In this document: positions 34,072-46,699 of the stretch, one piece after another | Layout of the letters: the number at the start of each line of letters is the position of its first letter | How positions within the stretch are numbered: the first letter of the stretch is position 1 | Assembly: GCF_007565055.1 (NCBI RefSeq) | Contig: NC_044563.1 | Span: forward strand, 98,851,489-98,915,488 | Source: Rhinopithecus roxellana | Taxonomy: Eukaryota; Chordata; Mammalia; Primates; Cercopithecidae | Length of the DNA stretch: 64,000 nt | Direction: 5' to 3' | Program-made: the position numbers and the translations under genes | The notes under the pieces: generated by a model | Told to the model about the DNA's origin: nothing | What the model saw: the letters and a program-made list of their open reading frames with translations, nothing else | Databases searched by the model: none

Positions 34072-35955
34072 ATTGCAAATAATTGCTGCCCTTAATTGCT
34101 ATTAACTTGGAAAAAATGATTTCCTTCTTTAAAAATTAATCATCAGGCCAGTGTTAAGAACTGTAATTTGGATCATAATGATAACAAACACAAAGGCATT
34201 TCTCTTAAAGCTTCAACTATCCAGCATGTGTTTAATGTCAGGCACTGGGAAACGTAAATATACATTTGTGGTTTAGAAAACAACAAAAGGACATAAAGTT
34301 GAAGGGAGGAAAAGTATGATGAAGATTTTTGTGGATCCATTGTCTTCTTTGTTCTAGCACAGCTTTTGATTTGTCCACAGATTTTTATAAAGCTGGAAAA
34401 AATCCTGCTGAAATGTAAAGTTGATTTTGTCATCAAGAAGTCTATGTTTAAATGCCTGATGGTAGAATGTTTACTTCTGATTAAATCTAGTGATTGAAAT
34501 CACCAGTTTGGTTGGTTTACACAGTAACATAATATAGTTCTGATCTAGCCATGATGCATAATGGCTATATGCATTCTTTCTATATTTATATATAAATATG
34601 ATGTAACAAATGCCACATTAATATTGTTAAATTAAGTTAATTAAAGTAAAACATAGCCCTTAGAGAAAAATAAATGGAAACAATGGTTATGCACAGTAAA
34701 ACAAAACAACTTTTTTAAAGTACATACTTATGAGCACTGTGTTCTTTTACTGACCTTTGCCTATCATCTGTGGGCCACAGCAGTAGCAGTACTTTTGAAA
34801 TATATCAAACAAAACATTTTGTTATATCTAAACTTTCCACCTACTTTTATAACAAGTGATTCTAGGATTCGTAACAAAATTAACACATGAATACACTATG
34901 AAATGAAACAAATTTGAAATTGGATTTTGTTTCTTTGCTTTACTAGAAATATATTTTGTGATAAATTCATCTGAGTTATTTTTTACTTCCAAAAAGATGA
35001 TTACCATATGTATTTTATTTATAATTTTCGGTTCTGATTCCAAAGGCACAACATTTAATGAAAATGCATAGAACAAACAAAGCCTTGATATGAAAAGCCT
35101 TTAATATTAAAATATTAAACACCTATGTGGAAGGAAATTTCTTCCCTCATTCCCTAAGGACAGCAGTTGACTAAACAAGTATAAGTGAAAGAATTACAAT
35201 TGAAGATACCTTGCAGAAGAGAAAAGAAAAGAAAAAAGAAGTCCTGTCCCCCCAGCACTCTGAAGACAAAAATCTGTATCTGCTAGTAGGAAACTTTGTT
35301 TGCAAGAGAGCAGAAGTGATTCCTACAAGCTGGACTCTCTGATGGAAACCATTATTTTTGGTTTCATCTAGTCTTCCAATAATAAGCAGGTTGAGTACTG
35401 AAAAAGCATACGCACAAGATGGCATTATATAAGAAACACGTACCAGTTTCTCAAAACATTTCATTTAAAGATATCTCTACTTTTTTGTCTGATATACTGC
35501 TCTTAATAGCAATCTTAACATTTCTGAATTTTAAATTGTTACATATTTGAGATTAACATTTTCGTTAATCATCTAAAAAATAAGAGTAACTATGTAGAGC
35601 TAACCAACCATATACTAATGAACAATGTGGCTGAGACTAATAACATATTTTGGTAATAGGCTGTGTCCGCTTGATGTTTATTTCATTTTTACCCTTAAAA
35701 ATGTAGTACAAGCAAAACAGATTACAAAAATTTTTATTGTTTAATGAATTATTATTACAAGCACTTTTGTAACTGCCACCCAGGGCAAGAGCTAGAATTT
35801 TGGCAATGACTTCAGTAGCTGTGCCTCATCCCAATCTCAAACCTCTCTCACTAACCATACATAACCATGTTACTGAATTTAAATTGTTACTTCCTTGAGT
35901 TAACTTAGTTTGTAGTACCCATAAGTTCATTCATAAAGTTTGGTTTTGCACACTT
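34072..35955. other. Intron, no recognised element
   Basis: AT-rich. 35700-35955 has a faint resemblance to the 3' side of an old L1 or HAL1 but is too weak to call. Confidence 0.4.
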
Positions 35956-35970
35956 AAAAAAAGATATGTC

Positions 35971-36899
35971 ACTTTAAATGGGAGAAAATATTTGCAAGTT
36001 ATGACTCAGATAAATGATTAGTATCCAGAATCTAGAAGAACTCAGCAAGGAAAAAAACGACAACCCTATTAGAAACTGGGCAAAAGACATGAATACACAT
36101 TTCACGCACACCCAAAAAAGAATACAAGCAGCCAACACTTAAGAAAATGGTCAATATCACTAATCATGAAAGAAATGCAAGTTAAAACCACACTGTGATA
36201 TCATCTTAATGCCAGTCAGAATTTTTTTTTATTAAGTGGTCAACAAACAACAGATACTAGCATGGATGCAAAGAAAACGGAACAGTACAAACATTGTTGG
36301 TAGAAATGTAAATTAATTCAGTCTTTATGGAAAACAGTATGGAGATACCTCAAAGAACTTAAAATAGAACTACCATTCAATCCAGCAGTCCCCCTACTGG
36401 GTATCTACTTAAATGAAAAAAAAATTATTATATTAAAAATAGATCTGTACTCATGTTTATCATAGCACTGTTCACAATAGCAAAATCATGTAGCTAACCT
36501 AAGTGTCTATCGAAGGTTGAATAGACAAAGCAAATGTGATACATGTATATCAGCATGGAACACAAGGCAGCCATGAAAAAGAATGATATCATATCCTTTG
36601 CAGCAACTTGAATGGAGTTGGAGGCCATTATCGTAAATGAACTAACTCTGAAGCAGCAAATCAAATACTGCACGTTCTTGCTTATAAGTGGGCACTAAAC
36701 AATGAGTAAACATGGACATGAAGATAGGAATAATAGGCTCTGGGAACTCTGAAAGAGGGAGGAAGGAATGGGGATTTGAAAAACTACCTACCAAGTACAA
36801 TGTTCACTGTTTGGGTAATGGATACCCTAGAAGCCCAGTCCCTACCATTTCACAATACATCCATGTAACAAGCACATGTAGCCCCTGAATCTAAAATTT
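35971..36899 (+). mobile_element. 5'-truncated L1 3' end, sense
   Basis: Covers the C-terminal part of ORF2 and the 3'UTR ('aaactgggcaaaagacatgaat', 'taaaaccacactgtgatatcat', 'tccagcagtccccctactgggtat', 'aacaagcacatgtagcccctgaatct'). The flanks 35956-35970 (aaaaaaagatatgtc) and 36900-36914 (aaaaaaaggtatgtc) form a 15-bp target-site duplication with one difference. ORF2 is broken by stops. Confidence 0.93.
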
Positions 36900-36939
36900 A
36901 AAAAAAGGTATGTCTGTTTAATCCCTATTAATCTACAGG

Positions 36940-37240
36940 GTCTTCCTCCATTCCTTTCATTTTCTTAAACTCATCTGTTGAAAACTTAAGTTATTTGACT
37001 GAAGAAATCCCCACAGTCTGGATTAGGATTTTTCTGATTACACACATAAGGTTTAGACTTCAACATGTTGCCAGAACTTGTGTATTTCCCACACATTGGC
37101 AGCTGGATCCAGAGGCTTGAACAGACTCAGGTTGGATTCCTTTGATGATGGTGATGAATTCTTTCCTCAGGAGGTAATGTCTGGTTGTGTTTCTTTTTGT
37201 GTTGTTAATAGCTATTGAGGGATAATACCTACACCCATTA
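36940..37240. mobile_element. Probable ancient interspersed repeat, unnamed
   Basis: 'attggcagctggatccagaggcttgaacag', 'actcaggttggattc' and 'aggaggtaatgtctggttgtg' recall a common old dispersed repeat. Family and orientation not assigned. Confidence 0.3.
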
Positions 37241-39419
37241 ACACATTAGGTTTGCAAGTTGGTGATATTCTAATCTATCATTTATCTTTTTATTTGGTAG
37301 TTGGAATACTCTTAAAAGGAAATACATCCTCGTAATCTATTAAACTACCTAATGGTAGATGTCATAAAGAATGTCAGTTCAAAATCAACAAATTGGTTCT
37401 TTTGAATTATTTGAAGATGAACAATTTAGTGAAAAAAGTGATTTATGGATTTAAATACATAGATAGATTTGCAGTTTAATAAGTTGCAATCATTATTCTT
37501 TGGGAAGCTCAAATTTTTTCCTTTTGGCCATGGGAGTGCCTTCAAGTAGGCTCCTGGAGCCATTCAAAATGACCCTAATAGTCTGTGTCAGCTTCCTCAT
37601 GGTGTGCTGTGACAAGCTACAACGTTAAAATGAATAATTTCTCCTAGAAGGTCTAGTTTCTTTTATTGGGAAATGATATTTGGAGAACACAATCAGATTA
37701 CTGGAGGTGCTCAATGCTATAGCATTAGTAAGAATAGAATATATCAAATATAGTAGATCATACTGATATATATAATCTAAATTGAGGATTATATTTTTCT
37801 TAATCTTTTCTGAACATCTGTATCTCTTTACCTCCATATGGAAAATCGTTGTTCTAACAGTTACCAGGAATGACAGAATAGGTCCCTCCTAATTATTCTT
37901 TTACTTCATCTCACACACACTTAAGAATCTCAGAAAAATAATACTTCGGTCAGTGAAAAGTAATTACTGAGAATTTTTCTTTACATATATTGCTATGATT
38001 TTTAGTTCATAGATTTGTTTGAATCTAAGTTGATCATAAATGGAAAGTTGATTATTAAAGGACTCTTCATACTTAAAGTGGAGCAAAATAACAAATTACC
38101 AATTTTCTTTCATTTGCTAATTTCTGTATGCTCCTGTTATTACCACTGAATAATGTAGAAAGGTCATAAATTTTCCCATAGCACTAAGGAATTAAAAATT
38201 ATAAAATGTGGCTGATATGTGTATATTCCTAGTTCTATGTGCACTGTATTCTTTTATATAGCTCCTAGAAAACATTAACTCCCTCAGATATATCTCCCTA
38301 ATACCTCATATTATTTTGTACTGCCCTAAAGCATTCCATACCCAAGCACGGGACACATGTGTGATATAACTCTTTCCAAATTGTCTTGCTAAAAGTCTAT
38401 ATGCTCTGGTATATCTTTTCTAAAGGATATATATACACACACACACATATATATACACACACATATAAATATATACACATATGCATATATACACATATAT
38501 AATGCATAATAGACAATACACATTTGCAAAATAAATGACTGAATAAATCAGCCTTTCCATATTTTAGATCAATGTTAAAAATACTGACTTAATTGTATGA
38601 GCACTGTTATATAAGGTCATTTTTGTAGTGATTTTTCACACCATAAAAGGAAATCACCAAAGTTCAACATACTTTTATTATGCTTCAATTAACACTCTAA
38701 CCCTGGAGGGTTAGAAGAACTCTTCAGGCTGGACGTTGATAATTTAATAATATCACAAAATTAGGAATAATGAGTGAAAGACTACATATCATCTCCTGCT
38801 GAAAGGCATCAAAGAAGCTTTCTCATCTTTTTCCAGTTTTATGATGCATAGTTGCTACTGTCTAGAATATCCTGTAACTTTCATTGAGCTGAGCTATCTA
38901 TGCCTGTGCCATGCAGCCAACATCCATAAGAAAACTCCTGACATCTAGATGGTTCAGCACCTGCATCTGGAACCCCATGTCTTCAACTGTTAGGCCCTTT
39001 TTCTTAACCTGTTACTGCTGACCTCTGTTTCTGGCTTTTTGCACTGTCCACTAACTATACCTTTGTGCTGATATATGCCCCTGATATATGGAAATTGATG
39101 TTCTAGTCTTGATCCCAGGCTCCCCTCATTGGTTATCTTTGTTCCCTTCCTATACTGCATTCTCCCTTTGTTCGAGGCAATGCATGAGCCCTATTCAGCT
39201 TCATTCTTATGATCCAACCACACTGTGTGTACCTGGAGTTGATGTTGCATTAAGGAGTACAGCGGGGGGTATGGTCTGAATACATGTACGTTTATTGTAC
39301 TGTAAAACATGAGTCATTCAAGTTTCTTGGCCGAGTTATCAAATGAATAAATGCTCTTTCAGAGACTGCAACAGATGCATGAATAACATAGTATATAAAT
39401 TAGCATCATTTAAGAACTT
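37241..39419. other. Intron with a small CA/TA repeat
   Basis: A CA/TA-rich simple repeat lies at about 38428-38502. 38860-39280 is less AT-rich and holds a 63-codon + frame (39088-39279), unrecognised. Nothing else is named. Confidence 0.45.
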
Positions 39420-39600
39420 AGCAAAGTTTCTTACATGTATTATGTCAATGCCCCTAAACCTTGTTGCAATCCTGAACAAGGCAGATTATTCAGTTTTACA
39501 CTTAATGAGGCTCAGAGATACTAAGTGATTTTCTAAGTTCACACTGAATTTAAGTGAGAGAATATGATTGAACTCCATCACCTTATTGCTATACTAAGTG
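39420..39600 (-). mobile_element. MIR, antisense
   Basis: 'acttaatgaggctcagagatactaagtga' and 'aagttcacactgaatttaagtgagag' match the antisense MIR core. Confidence 0.55.
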
Positions 39601-39614
39601 ATAAATTTCATTCT

Positions 39615-39770
39615 TGTGTCACCAGTTGTATAATAGTGACCAAAGTTCTTAACTTTTGTGTGCCTCAGTTTCTTTTACTCTTTTAAACGATTTTCTCTGT
39701 CGAAGGGAGTTATCTATGTAAATTGCTTTTAACTTCTACGGAGAATAAAAGAGCTGTAGGAGTGATAATT
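39615..39770 (+). mobile_element. MIR, sense
   Basis: 'aagttcttaacttttgtgtgcctcagtttc' is the sense MIR core. It lies next to an antisense MIR. Confidence 0.55.
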
Positions 39771-41313
39771 AGATGCCATGATATAGATGATTTTAAATGG
39801 AGTTGAAAGGTTCATGGAATAAAATTCTTTCCATATTTTCATTAATATGGATTTTTAATACCCTTTGGAAGTTAACTTTAAAAGTGTTTTCCATCTTTGG
39901 CAAAGAGAAACTTTATTTCCATTGACTATAAAATTCTTTATAATAGAATGTGCTCCAGTTTTATGAAACCCAGTAGGATAAACAGTGGCTTAAATACACC
40001 AGCAGACAGATCTATCTTTAATTGAACTGCTCAGCTAGACCCCATTGGGAGTGAAAATCGAGTCTTTCAAAGACATCGGAAATTTTGTTTCTGAATTCAG
40101 GTCCAGTATATCAACAGTGATATATGCAAGTGGGAACTAGTTCTGCTAATTTACTCTGCCTTTGAAATTTAACAAAACCAAATTTTTGGCTCCTTAGTGA
40201 CAGATAAGTCTCTTTCTATGGATTCCACAGCATTAAAAAAATCTAAATACAAGGTAAATTTATATTTGTGTTTCTAATCAACCATTCAGAGTCAGTGGAT
40301 TTTTATGTTTATTTCTTCATAATCTTCATTTAAAAAAAAAATAAGGATAGTGCTGCTTTAACAACATGTAGAAAGGGTAATTTTAACATAACAGTCTTAA
40401 TAGTTGCTTAAAATTACATGCTGTAGTAATAACAATACTGTGCAGCTTTATATGGTACTATATCTGCACTTGTATTACAGGTTTTCAATCATATATTAAG
40501 CTTTTCTCATAACTTTGAAATCTGTTCATATTGCCTATTGACTTTGTAAATAATGTACAACTTTTCCACATCAGTATAATATGAATTTATTTCACCATCC
40601 ACTATCAAAAGTTTTTAAAATATTCACCAAATTCTCATCTTCCAGTTTATTGCTTTGAAGGGTAGAATTCTGTGACAGTGCATGGTAATGAACTTCATAT
40701 TAAGCAGTCTACTTCAATACAGTCTGCCTTAATTGTTACTTATTAAGACACTCCAGAAGTTTCACACCCGCTATTTTCTGTTAAATATGTAGCATACATT
40801 ATAACTGTACCAAAAAATGATGGCATTGAGAATCATAGAGCAGAAAGAGACTTTGAGATTATTTCTTTTAACCTTCTCATTTTAGAGGCAAATGAAGTTA
40901 GATCTAAGAAATTAAGACTTTTCTGACATGACAGAATTGACTGTTGAGAGTCCTGGAATGACAGTTAAATGTCTTGGCTCCCATTCATACCTTCTTTTGA
41001 CTTTTTCTTTTACACTAGTTCTTCTATGTGTTTTGTCATAAAAGATATATAAGTTGATTTTACTTTGATTAAGGGAAAGCTACAAATGGCATGTGAGAGA
41101 AGAACCAAAGTGGGGATAAATAGTTATTATACAACTTAGAATTTTTTCAAATTCTGAACAACAATGCAAGATAGTGATGGCATGTGCAATAGGTGACATG
41201 CACATTGTAAAAAAGACTACAGGTAAAATACAGTTAAAAAACACACTCTAAGAAACAAAGTCTTTCTGCCATTAATCAGTACTTTGGTTTTGATTATTTA
41301 AGATGATACCTCT
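39771..41313. other. Intron, no recognised element
   Basis: AT-rich and unnamed. A short MIR/L2-like stretch may lie near 40840-40940. Confidence 0.45.
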
Positions 41314-41598
41314 GGCCAGGCGTAGTGGCTCACGCCTGTAGTCCCAGCGCTTTCAGAGGCTGAGGCAGGCGGATCACGAGGTCAAAAGATTGAGAGCACC
41401 CTGGCCAACATGGTGAAACCCTGTCTCTACTAGAAATACAAAAATTAGTTGGGTGTAGTGGTGCGCGCCTGTAGTCCCAGCTACTCGGGGGGCTGAGGCA
41501 GGAGAATCACTTAATCCCCGGAGGCAGAGGTTACAGTGAGCCAAGGTCGGGCCACTGCACTCCAGCCTGGCAACAGAGCTAGACTCTGTCTCAAAAAG
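41314..41598 (+). mobile_element. Alu (AluS-like), sense, left member of an inverted pair
   Basis: Runs from 'ggccaggcgtagtggctcacg' to 'agactctgtctcaaaaagg'. Both monomers are present and the tail is very short. Confidence 0.93.
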
Positions 41599-41610
41599 GT
41601 GAAGATTACG

Positions 41611-41920
41611 TTTTTTGTTTTTGTTTTTTCCTTTAGATGGAGTCTGGCTCTGTCACCCATGCTGGAGTATAGTAGTGCCATCTGATCTCTGCTCGCTGCA
41701 ACCTCCGCCTCCCGGGTTCAAGCCATTTTCTTGCCTCAGCCTCCCAATTAGCTGGGATTACAAGCACGCGCCACTACGACCAGTTAATTTTTGTATTTCT
41801 AGTAGAGATGGGGTTTCACCATGTTGGCCAGGCTGATCTCGAACTCTTGACATCAGGTGATCCACCCACCTTAGCCTCCCAAAGTGCTGGGATTACAGGC
41901 GTGAGCCACCGTGCCTGGTC
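41611..41920 (-). mobile_element. Alu (AluS-like), antisense, right member of an inverted pair
   Basis: Runs from the reversed tail 'ttttttgtttttg' to 'gtgagccaccgtgcctggtc'. The target-site duplication is 'gtgaagatta' (41599-41608) and 'gtgaagataa' (41922-41931), so it inserted right beside the sense Alu. Confidence 0.93.
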
Positions 41921-42229
41921 AGTGAAGATAATTTCTGTTGAATTACTGGGAAGAGGAAAGTCCTCACAAAATCAAAGAGTAAGGGAAAACTTAAAAAGCA
42001 GAAAGGGAAAAATAAATAAATAAAATTACATGAAAGCTTCTTTTCCCTGTCATCATAAAATTAAATTTTTTTTGGTTACTGATGATATCTGTCACCAGAT
42101 CAGATAATACACATTGGTAGTTTTTGGAAAAGCTCTGCATTTTGAAATTGGACAGAACAGGTAAACATAGAAGCTCCCAAAACTACGCAGAGAATGAAAT
42201 GTTTCAGATTTAAGAAACTTCTATCGATG

Positions 42230-42276
42230 TTACATCTACCTACATCACACCTAGTGGTAGATGTAGGTAGATGTAA
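42230..42276. repeat. Perfect hairpin, 17-bp arms, 13-nt loop
   Basis: 'ttacatctacctacatc' (42230-42246) and its exact reverse complement 'gatgtaggtagatgtaa' (42260-42276). Confidence 0.9.
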
Positions 42277-42359
42277 ACTCAAACTATGTTTGCGTTTGAG
42301 TTTTTTTTTCTGATTTGTTTGGTTTTGTTTTTAACTGTGGCTCCTAAATTTTGAAACAC

Positions 42360-42600
42360 TGCTAGCTACCATTTATTGAGTTCATTTATGGGCAGTCCTA
42401 TGTCAAACACTATTAACACTTTATTCCATGTAATGCTTACAACAACTTTTACATGAGCTGGTTGAAATTACATTGGTTTGCAAATTATATAGAAGAAAGA
42501 GATTAGGAAGCTGGCCTAAGATCGAGAGAGTATGTGGAAACTGGGATTTGACTTTAGTAGGTCTAGCAAGAAGGCTATGTCCTTAACAACTCCATAGTCC
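42360..42600 (-). mobile_element. MIR, antisense
   Basis: 'ctaccatttattgagttcattt', 'ttattccatgtaatgcttacaac' and 'actgggatttgactttag' in antisense MIR order. Confidence 0.6.
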
Positions 42601-45271
42601 TCCTGCACCCTCATTTTCAGGAGAAGCAGTATTTATTAAACTACTTGTCCTCCTTAAGGACAAAAATATCAACAAAAACAAAATTCATTGCAGTCTGCGA
42701 GAATGTCTTTCAAAGTGAGGTGGGATTCCCTACTGGCTAGCCAGGTTTTCCTCCCCTTTCACTGTTCTTGAACTAATGTCAAACTGAAGAAGTAAACCAT
42801 ATAGAGTTATATATTAAATTTTCCCACACATGCATAGCCTGTGTTCATTAATACTTCACATATGATCACTGAGGCGATTGAAAACATTTTGTATCATGGA
42901 AAATCATGAAAATATAAATGGACAATAAATAGCATTAATGATGTCATTGCTCTGTGTCCCTCTTTTCCTCTCACAATAATTTGTTTTTGTAATTTACAGA
43001 GTTGTACGTGGTTAACAGTTGCTTATGCAGTAATATTTATGGAATAAGAAATAATACAGAATAAGAAAATAGTACTCATAGAATAAGAAAAGTAAATGCA
43101 AATATGAAAGAGAATATCTCTACTCCATATTTTTTTTTAACTCATGGTTAATGAAATAGAACAAAACAGGATTGGCACTGTAAATGACCAGTTGGCAATT
43201 AAAACAAGCTTCAAAATTGATGAAGCTTGTTTCATCAGAGTTGATAAAATCCTTATTTCATGCCACAAGCAGCTCCCAAGGGACTAATATTTGATGTGCT
43301 TGCTCAATGTTACAAATACAATTGAAATTGAAGGTGTATAAAAAATCTGTAGACACTAACATTTTCTATTATATTATGAATTGCTTTTGTCCTTTGGAAA
43401 ATGTTATTCTCTGGCCTTGAGAAAAAATAATTTGTTTAAATCACCTTCTCAGTGGAGAATTTCAAGGATATTATCACATAACAGTAGGGTAATAGAATTG
43501 TCATCTCTATTTAGGTATAGGAAATATTATTTTGGAGATAGTAAAAACTCGCCCTTACCACTTCAACCATCTATATGTGAGGAAGCACAGGGAAATGTTA
43601 TGAATTTTAATATTAAAAAAAATTCTCTCTTTGAAATAAAACTTATAAAGTGTACCTAAAAATTGTCATGGTTCATTAGAAACTATCCACTGAGAAAATT
43701 AAGGCTAACTATGGAGATACTAATTGACTTTAAGAGTTACAAACTAGTTTCAATTAAAACAGGCAGCAATTATTTAGCACACATCTGTGATTTATTGGAA
43801 ATTCAGACAGATTTTGCAGTAGGCTTAATAGAGGTACGTTTTTGCATTGGTACAAGTATGATGAGTGAGATTTTTTTTTTTTTTTCTGTGCTGCAGGCAG
43901 TCTAGGAACAACAGCTGCTGGAAGACACATTTCATCTACATACTACACCCTGCGAAATACAAACCACAGTATATGGTTTCACAGTATAGGAAACAGTTTT
44001 TAAGTTTCGACAGTTGAATTATAATGATTACACAAAATAAAATGCCTACTCCTAACTTTGGTAAATTATAGCCAGAACGGAGAATGTTTTTAGTTCTTTA
44101 TGAAATGATTTATGTAAGTGATATTTATGATTTTACATGGGGAGTGTATGGTGCATTTCCTGAGAAAAGTCACTTTGATTCTATATTAGTTATGCTTTTT
44201 AAAAATTCATTGAAGTCCACTGTTATGAATTACAGCATCATTGTTCTCATATCAGCAGCATACAATATGTCAAAAGGGATTTAAGGGCTTTTTAAAAATT
44301 TAAAAAAGCTTGAGTCCTCAGGTAGTGTATAGTGGTAACAATGTTATTATTTTTAAAAGAAAATAAAGGGGGGAAGCTGGCTTAGTAAGTGTTGTATATA
44401 AACTAAATCCGCCCTGAGGCAATGATTTTTTAATGGTATAGAGGCTGCTGGTGCTGGGTTTTCGGTCATTACTATGATTTGTAGCAAAGCTAGCTCTCCC
44501 TCCAGCCATGTGTTGCAGAGCTTGCAGTTTATTCAGCAGACTACTATCTGAGAGTTGCACAGTATTGTCTGATGACATTCTATAGCTTCCAAGTAAGTTA
44601 CTCCTATCTCATCTTGTTCATCACAGTAGATCACTGTCTTAGCTATTACTGTTGATCAAATATAGCACTGAGTTTACCACTACTCTGCTGAGCCTGAATG
44701 GGGACAACAGAAGCCTGACAGATAAGCTCAGTGTAGTTTAGCACTGAAATTGTGGACACGCATACAACCTGACACAAAGCCATCTCAGCCTATTTTAGCA
44801 AAGATGACTGAGGGACTCTGAAGCTAAAAGGCAAAATGCTAATAATATATTTTGCTGAAAATAAGTTTAATTGTAAAATAACTTAATACTTAGATCACAC
44901 CCTTAATGGTCATGGTTTATATTTTATATATGAGTTTTCATCAATAAGTGATCTAGATACTCTTGTGAAGCTCTCCTATTACAAGACTATTATGCTCTTC
45001 ATAAAACATGCCTATTACTGGTCTTGCATGAAGTGGGATGAATTTATAAGAGCACACTCCCTGCCAGTCTATGCACCCATGCTTCCAATGAAGGAAGAAA
45101 AAGTTTGCTAAAAATGAACTTTGAGCAATAAACACCCAATAAAAGAGACTTGATTTAAAAGTAGGTGCTGAAGTCAATTATACGTTCAGTAGCCTCAAGT
45201 ATGAACCAGCAGTAAGACATTCTGAGTAAATCTGAACACAATTTTGAGAACAAGAGATCTGTAAATGGCTC
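42601..45271. other. Intron, no recognised element
   Basis: 2.7 kb of AT-rich sequence. It contains the hairpin at 43202-43232 and a T run near 43871-43885 followed by a chance splice-acceptor-like 'ctgtgctgcag' at 43887-43897. Two adjacent + frames (43381-43659, 43663-43905) are unrecognised. Confidence 0.45.
43202..43232. repeat. Perfect hairpin, 11-bp arms, 9-nt loop
   Basis: 'aaacaagcttc' (43202-43212) and 'gaagcttgttt' (43222-43232) are exact reverse complements. Confidence 0.85.
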
Positions 45272-46006
45272 ATTTTTTATTTTTTTATTTTAAGTTTTGT
45301 GGGTAAATACATACACAGTAGGTGTATGTATTTATGGGGTACATGAGATATGCTGATACAAACAGAAAATGCCTAATAATCACATCATATAGAATGAGGT
45401 ATCCATCCTCTCAAGCATTTATCCTTTGTGTTAGAAACAATCCAATTATATATGTTTAGTTATTTTTAAAATGTACGGTTCTATTATTACTCACTATAGT
45501 TAGCCTGTCATGCTATCAAATACTAAGTCTTACTTATTCTTTCTGACTACTTTTTTGTGCCCATTAACCATTCCCATGTCCTCTTTATTCCCCACACCTC
45601 CATTCCCAGCATCTGGTAACTGTCTTTCTACTCTCTATCTTCATGATTTCAATTGTTTTGATTTTTAGATCCCACAAATAAGTGAGAACACATGATGTTT
45701 GTCTTTCTGTGCCTGGTTTATTTCACTTAACATAATGACCTGTAGTTCGATCCATGTTGTTGCAAATGAAATAATCTCGTTCTTTTTTCTTCTGTGGCTG
45801 AATAGTACCCTATCGTGTATAAGTACCACATTTTCTTTATTCATTCATCTGTTGATGGACACTGAGGTTGCTTCCAAATCCTGGCTATTGCAAACAGTGC
45901 TGCAACAAACATGGGAGTGCAGATGTTGCTTTGATATACTGATTTCTTTCCTTTTCGGTATATACCAAGGAGTGAGATTGTTTGATCATACGGTAGCTGA
46001 GTTTTT

Positions 46007-46056
<50 letters not shown>

Positions 46057-46275
46057 AGGAACTTCCAAACTTTTCTCCATAGTGGCTGTACTAATTTACA
46101 TTTCCACCAACAGTGTATGAGGGTCCCCTTTTCTCCCTATCCTTACTGGCATTTGTTATCTTCTATCTTTTGGATATAAGCCATTTTAACAGAGGTGAGA
46201 TGATATCTCCTTGTAGTTTTGCCTTGCATTTCTCTGATGAGCTATGATATTGAGCACCTATTCATATGCTTGCTA
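45272..46275 (-). mobile_element. Old L1 3' end, antisense
   Basis: 'tatttatggggtacatgagat', 'cttctgtggctgaatagtacc', 'tcatctgttgatggacactgaggttg', 'tttccaccaacagtgtatgag' and 'gccttgcatttctctgatga' are reversed landmarks of an L1 3'UTR and ORF2 C terminus, more diverged than the element at 23766. It contains a T46 run. Confidence 0.88.
46010..46055. repeat. T46 homopolymer inside an L1
   Basis: Lies where the L1 consensus reads about 'tttttagttttttgagg', so a 5-6 T run has expanded or a tailed fragment was lost there. A lysine-rich - frame across it is an artefact. Confidence 0.9.
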
Positions 46276-46389
46276 GAGTGTCAGTTTCTAAATGGAATGA
46301 TTGACCTGGGCTTGGCTTCCTTGTTAACATGCTCATGGTATTTACTGGCAGAAAGGTTATGAAGAGTCCCTATTAAACAAAACAAAACA

Positions 46390-46699
46390 GGCCGGGCGCG
46401 GTGGCTCAAGCCTGTAATCCCAGCACTTTGGGAGGCCGAGACGGGCGGATCACGAGGTCAGGAGATCGAGACCATCCTGGCTAACATGGTGAAACCCCGT
46501 CTCTACTAAAAAATACAAAAAACTAGCCGGGCGAGGTGGCGGGCGCCTGTAGTCCCAGCTACTCGGGAGGCTGAGGCAGGAGAATGGCGTAAACCCGGGA
46601 GGCGGAGCTTGCAGTGAGCTGAGATCCGGCCACTGCACTCCAGCCTGGGCGACAGAGCGAGACTCCGCCTCAAAAAACAAACAAACAAACAAACAAACA
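46390..46699 (+). mobile_element. AluYRa-type Alu (Old World monkey lineage), sense
   Basis: Nearly consensus over its whole length. Lineage variants: 'gctcaagcctgtaatcc', 'gagacgggcggatcacg', 'gccgggcgaggtggcggg', 'ggcgtaaacccgggagg' and 'gagatccggccactgc'. I associate these with the rhesus AluYR subfamilies, not human AluY. The tail is (AAAC)n. Low divergence means a recent insertion. Confidence 0.9.

Noticed and set aside
43870..43897. T-rich tract followed by 'ctgcag', like a splice acceptor
   Set aside because: No downstream frame resembles the expected CNTN5 Ig2 exon and no matching donor is evident.
45841..46080. Minus-strand frame with a poly-lysine run
   Set aside because: A translation of the T46 homopolymer and degraded L1 ORF2.
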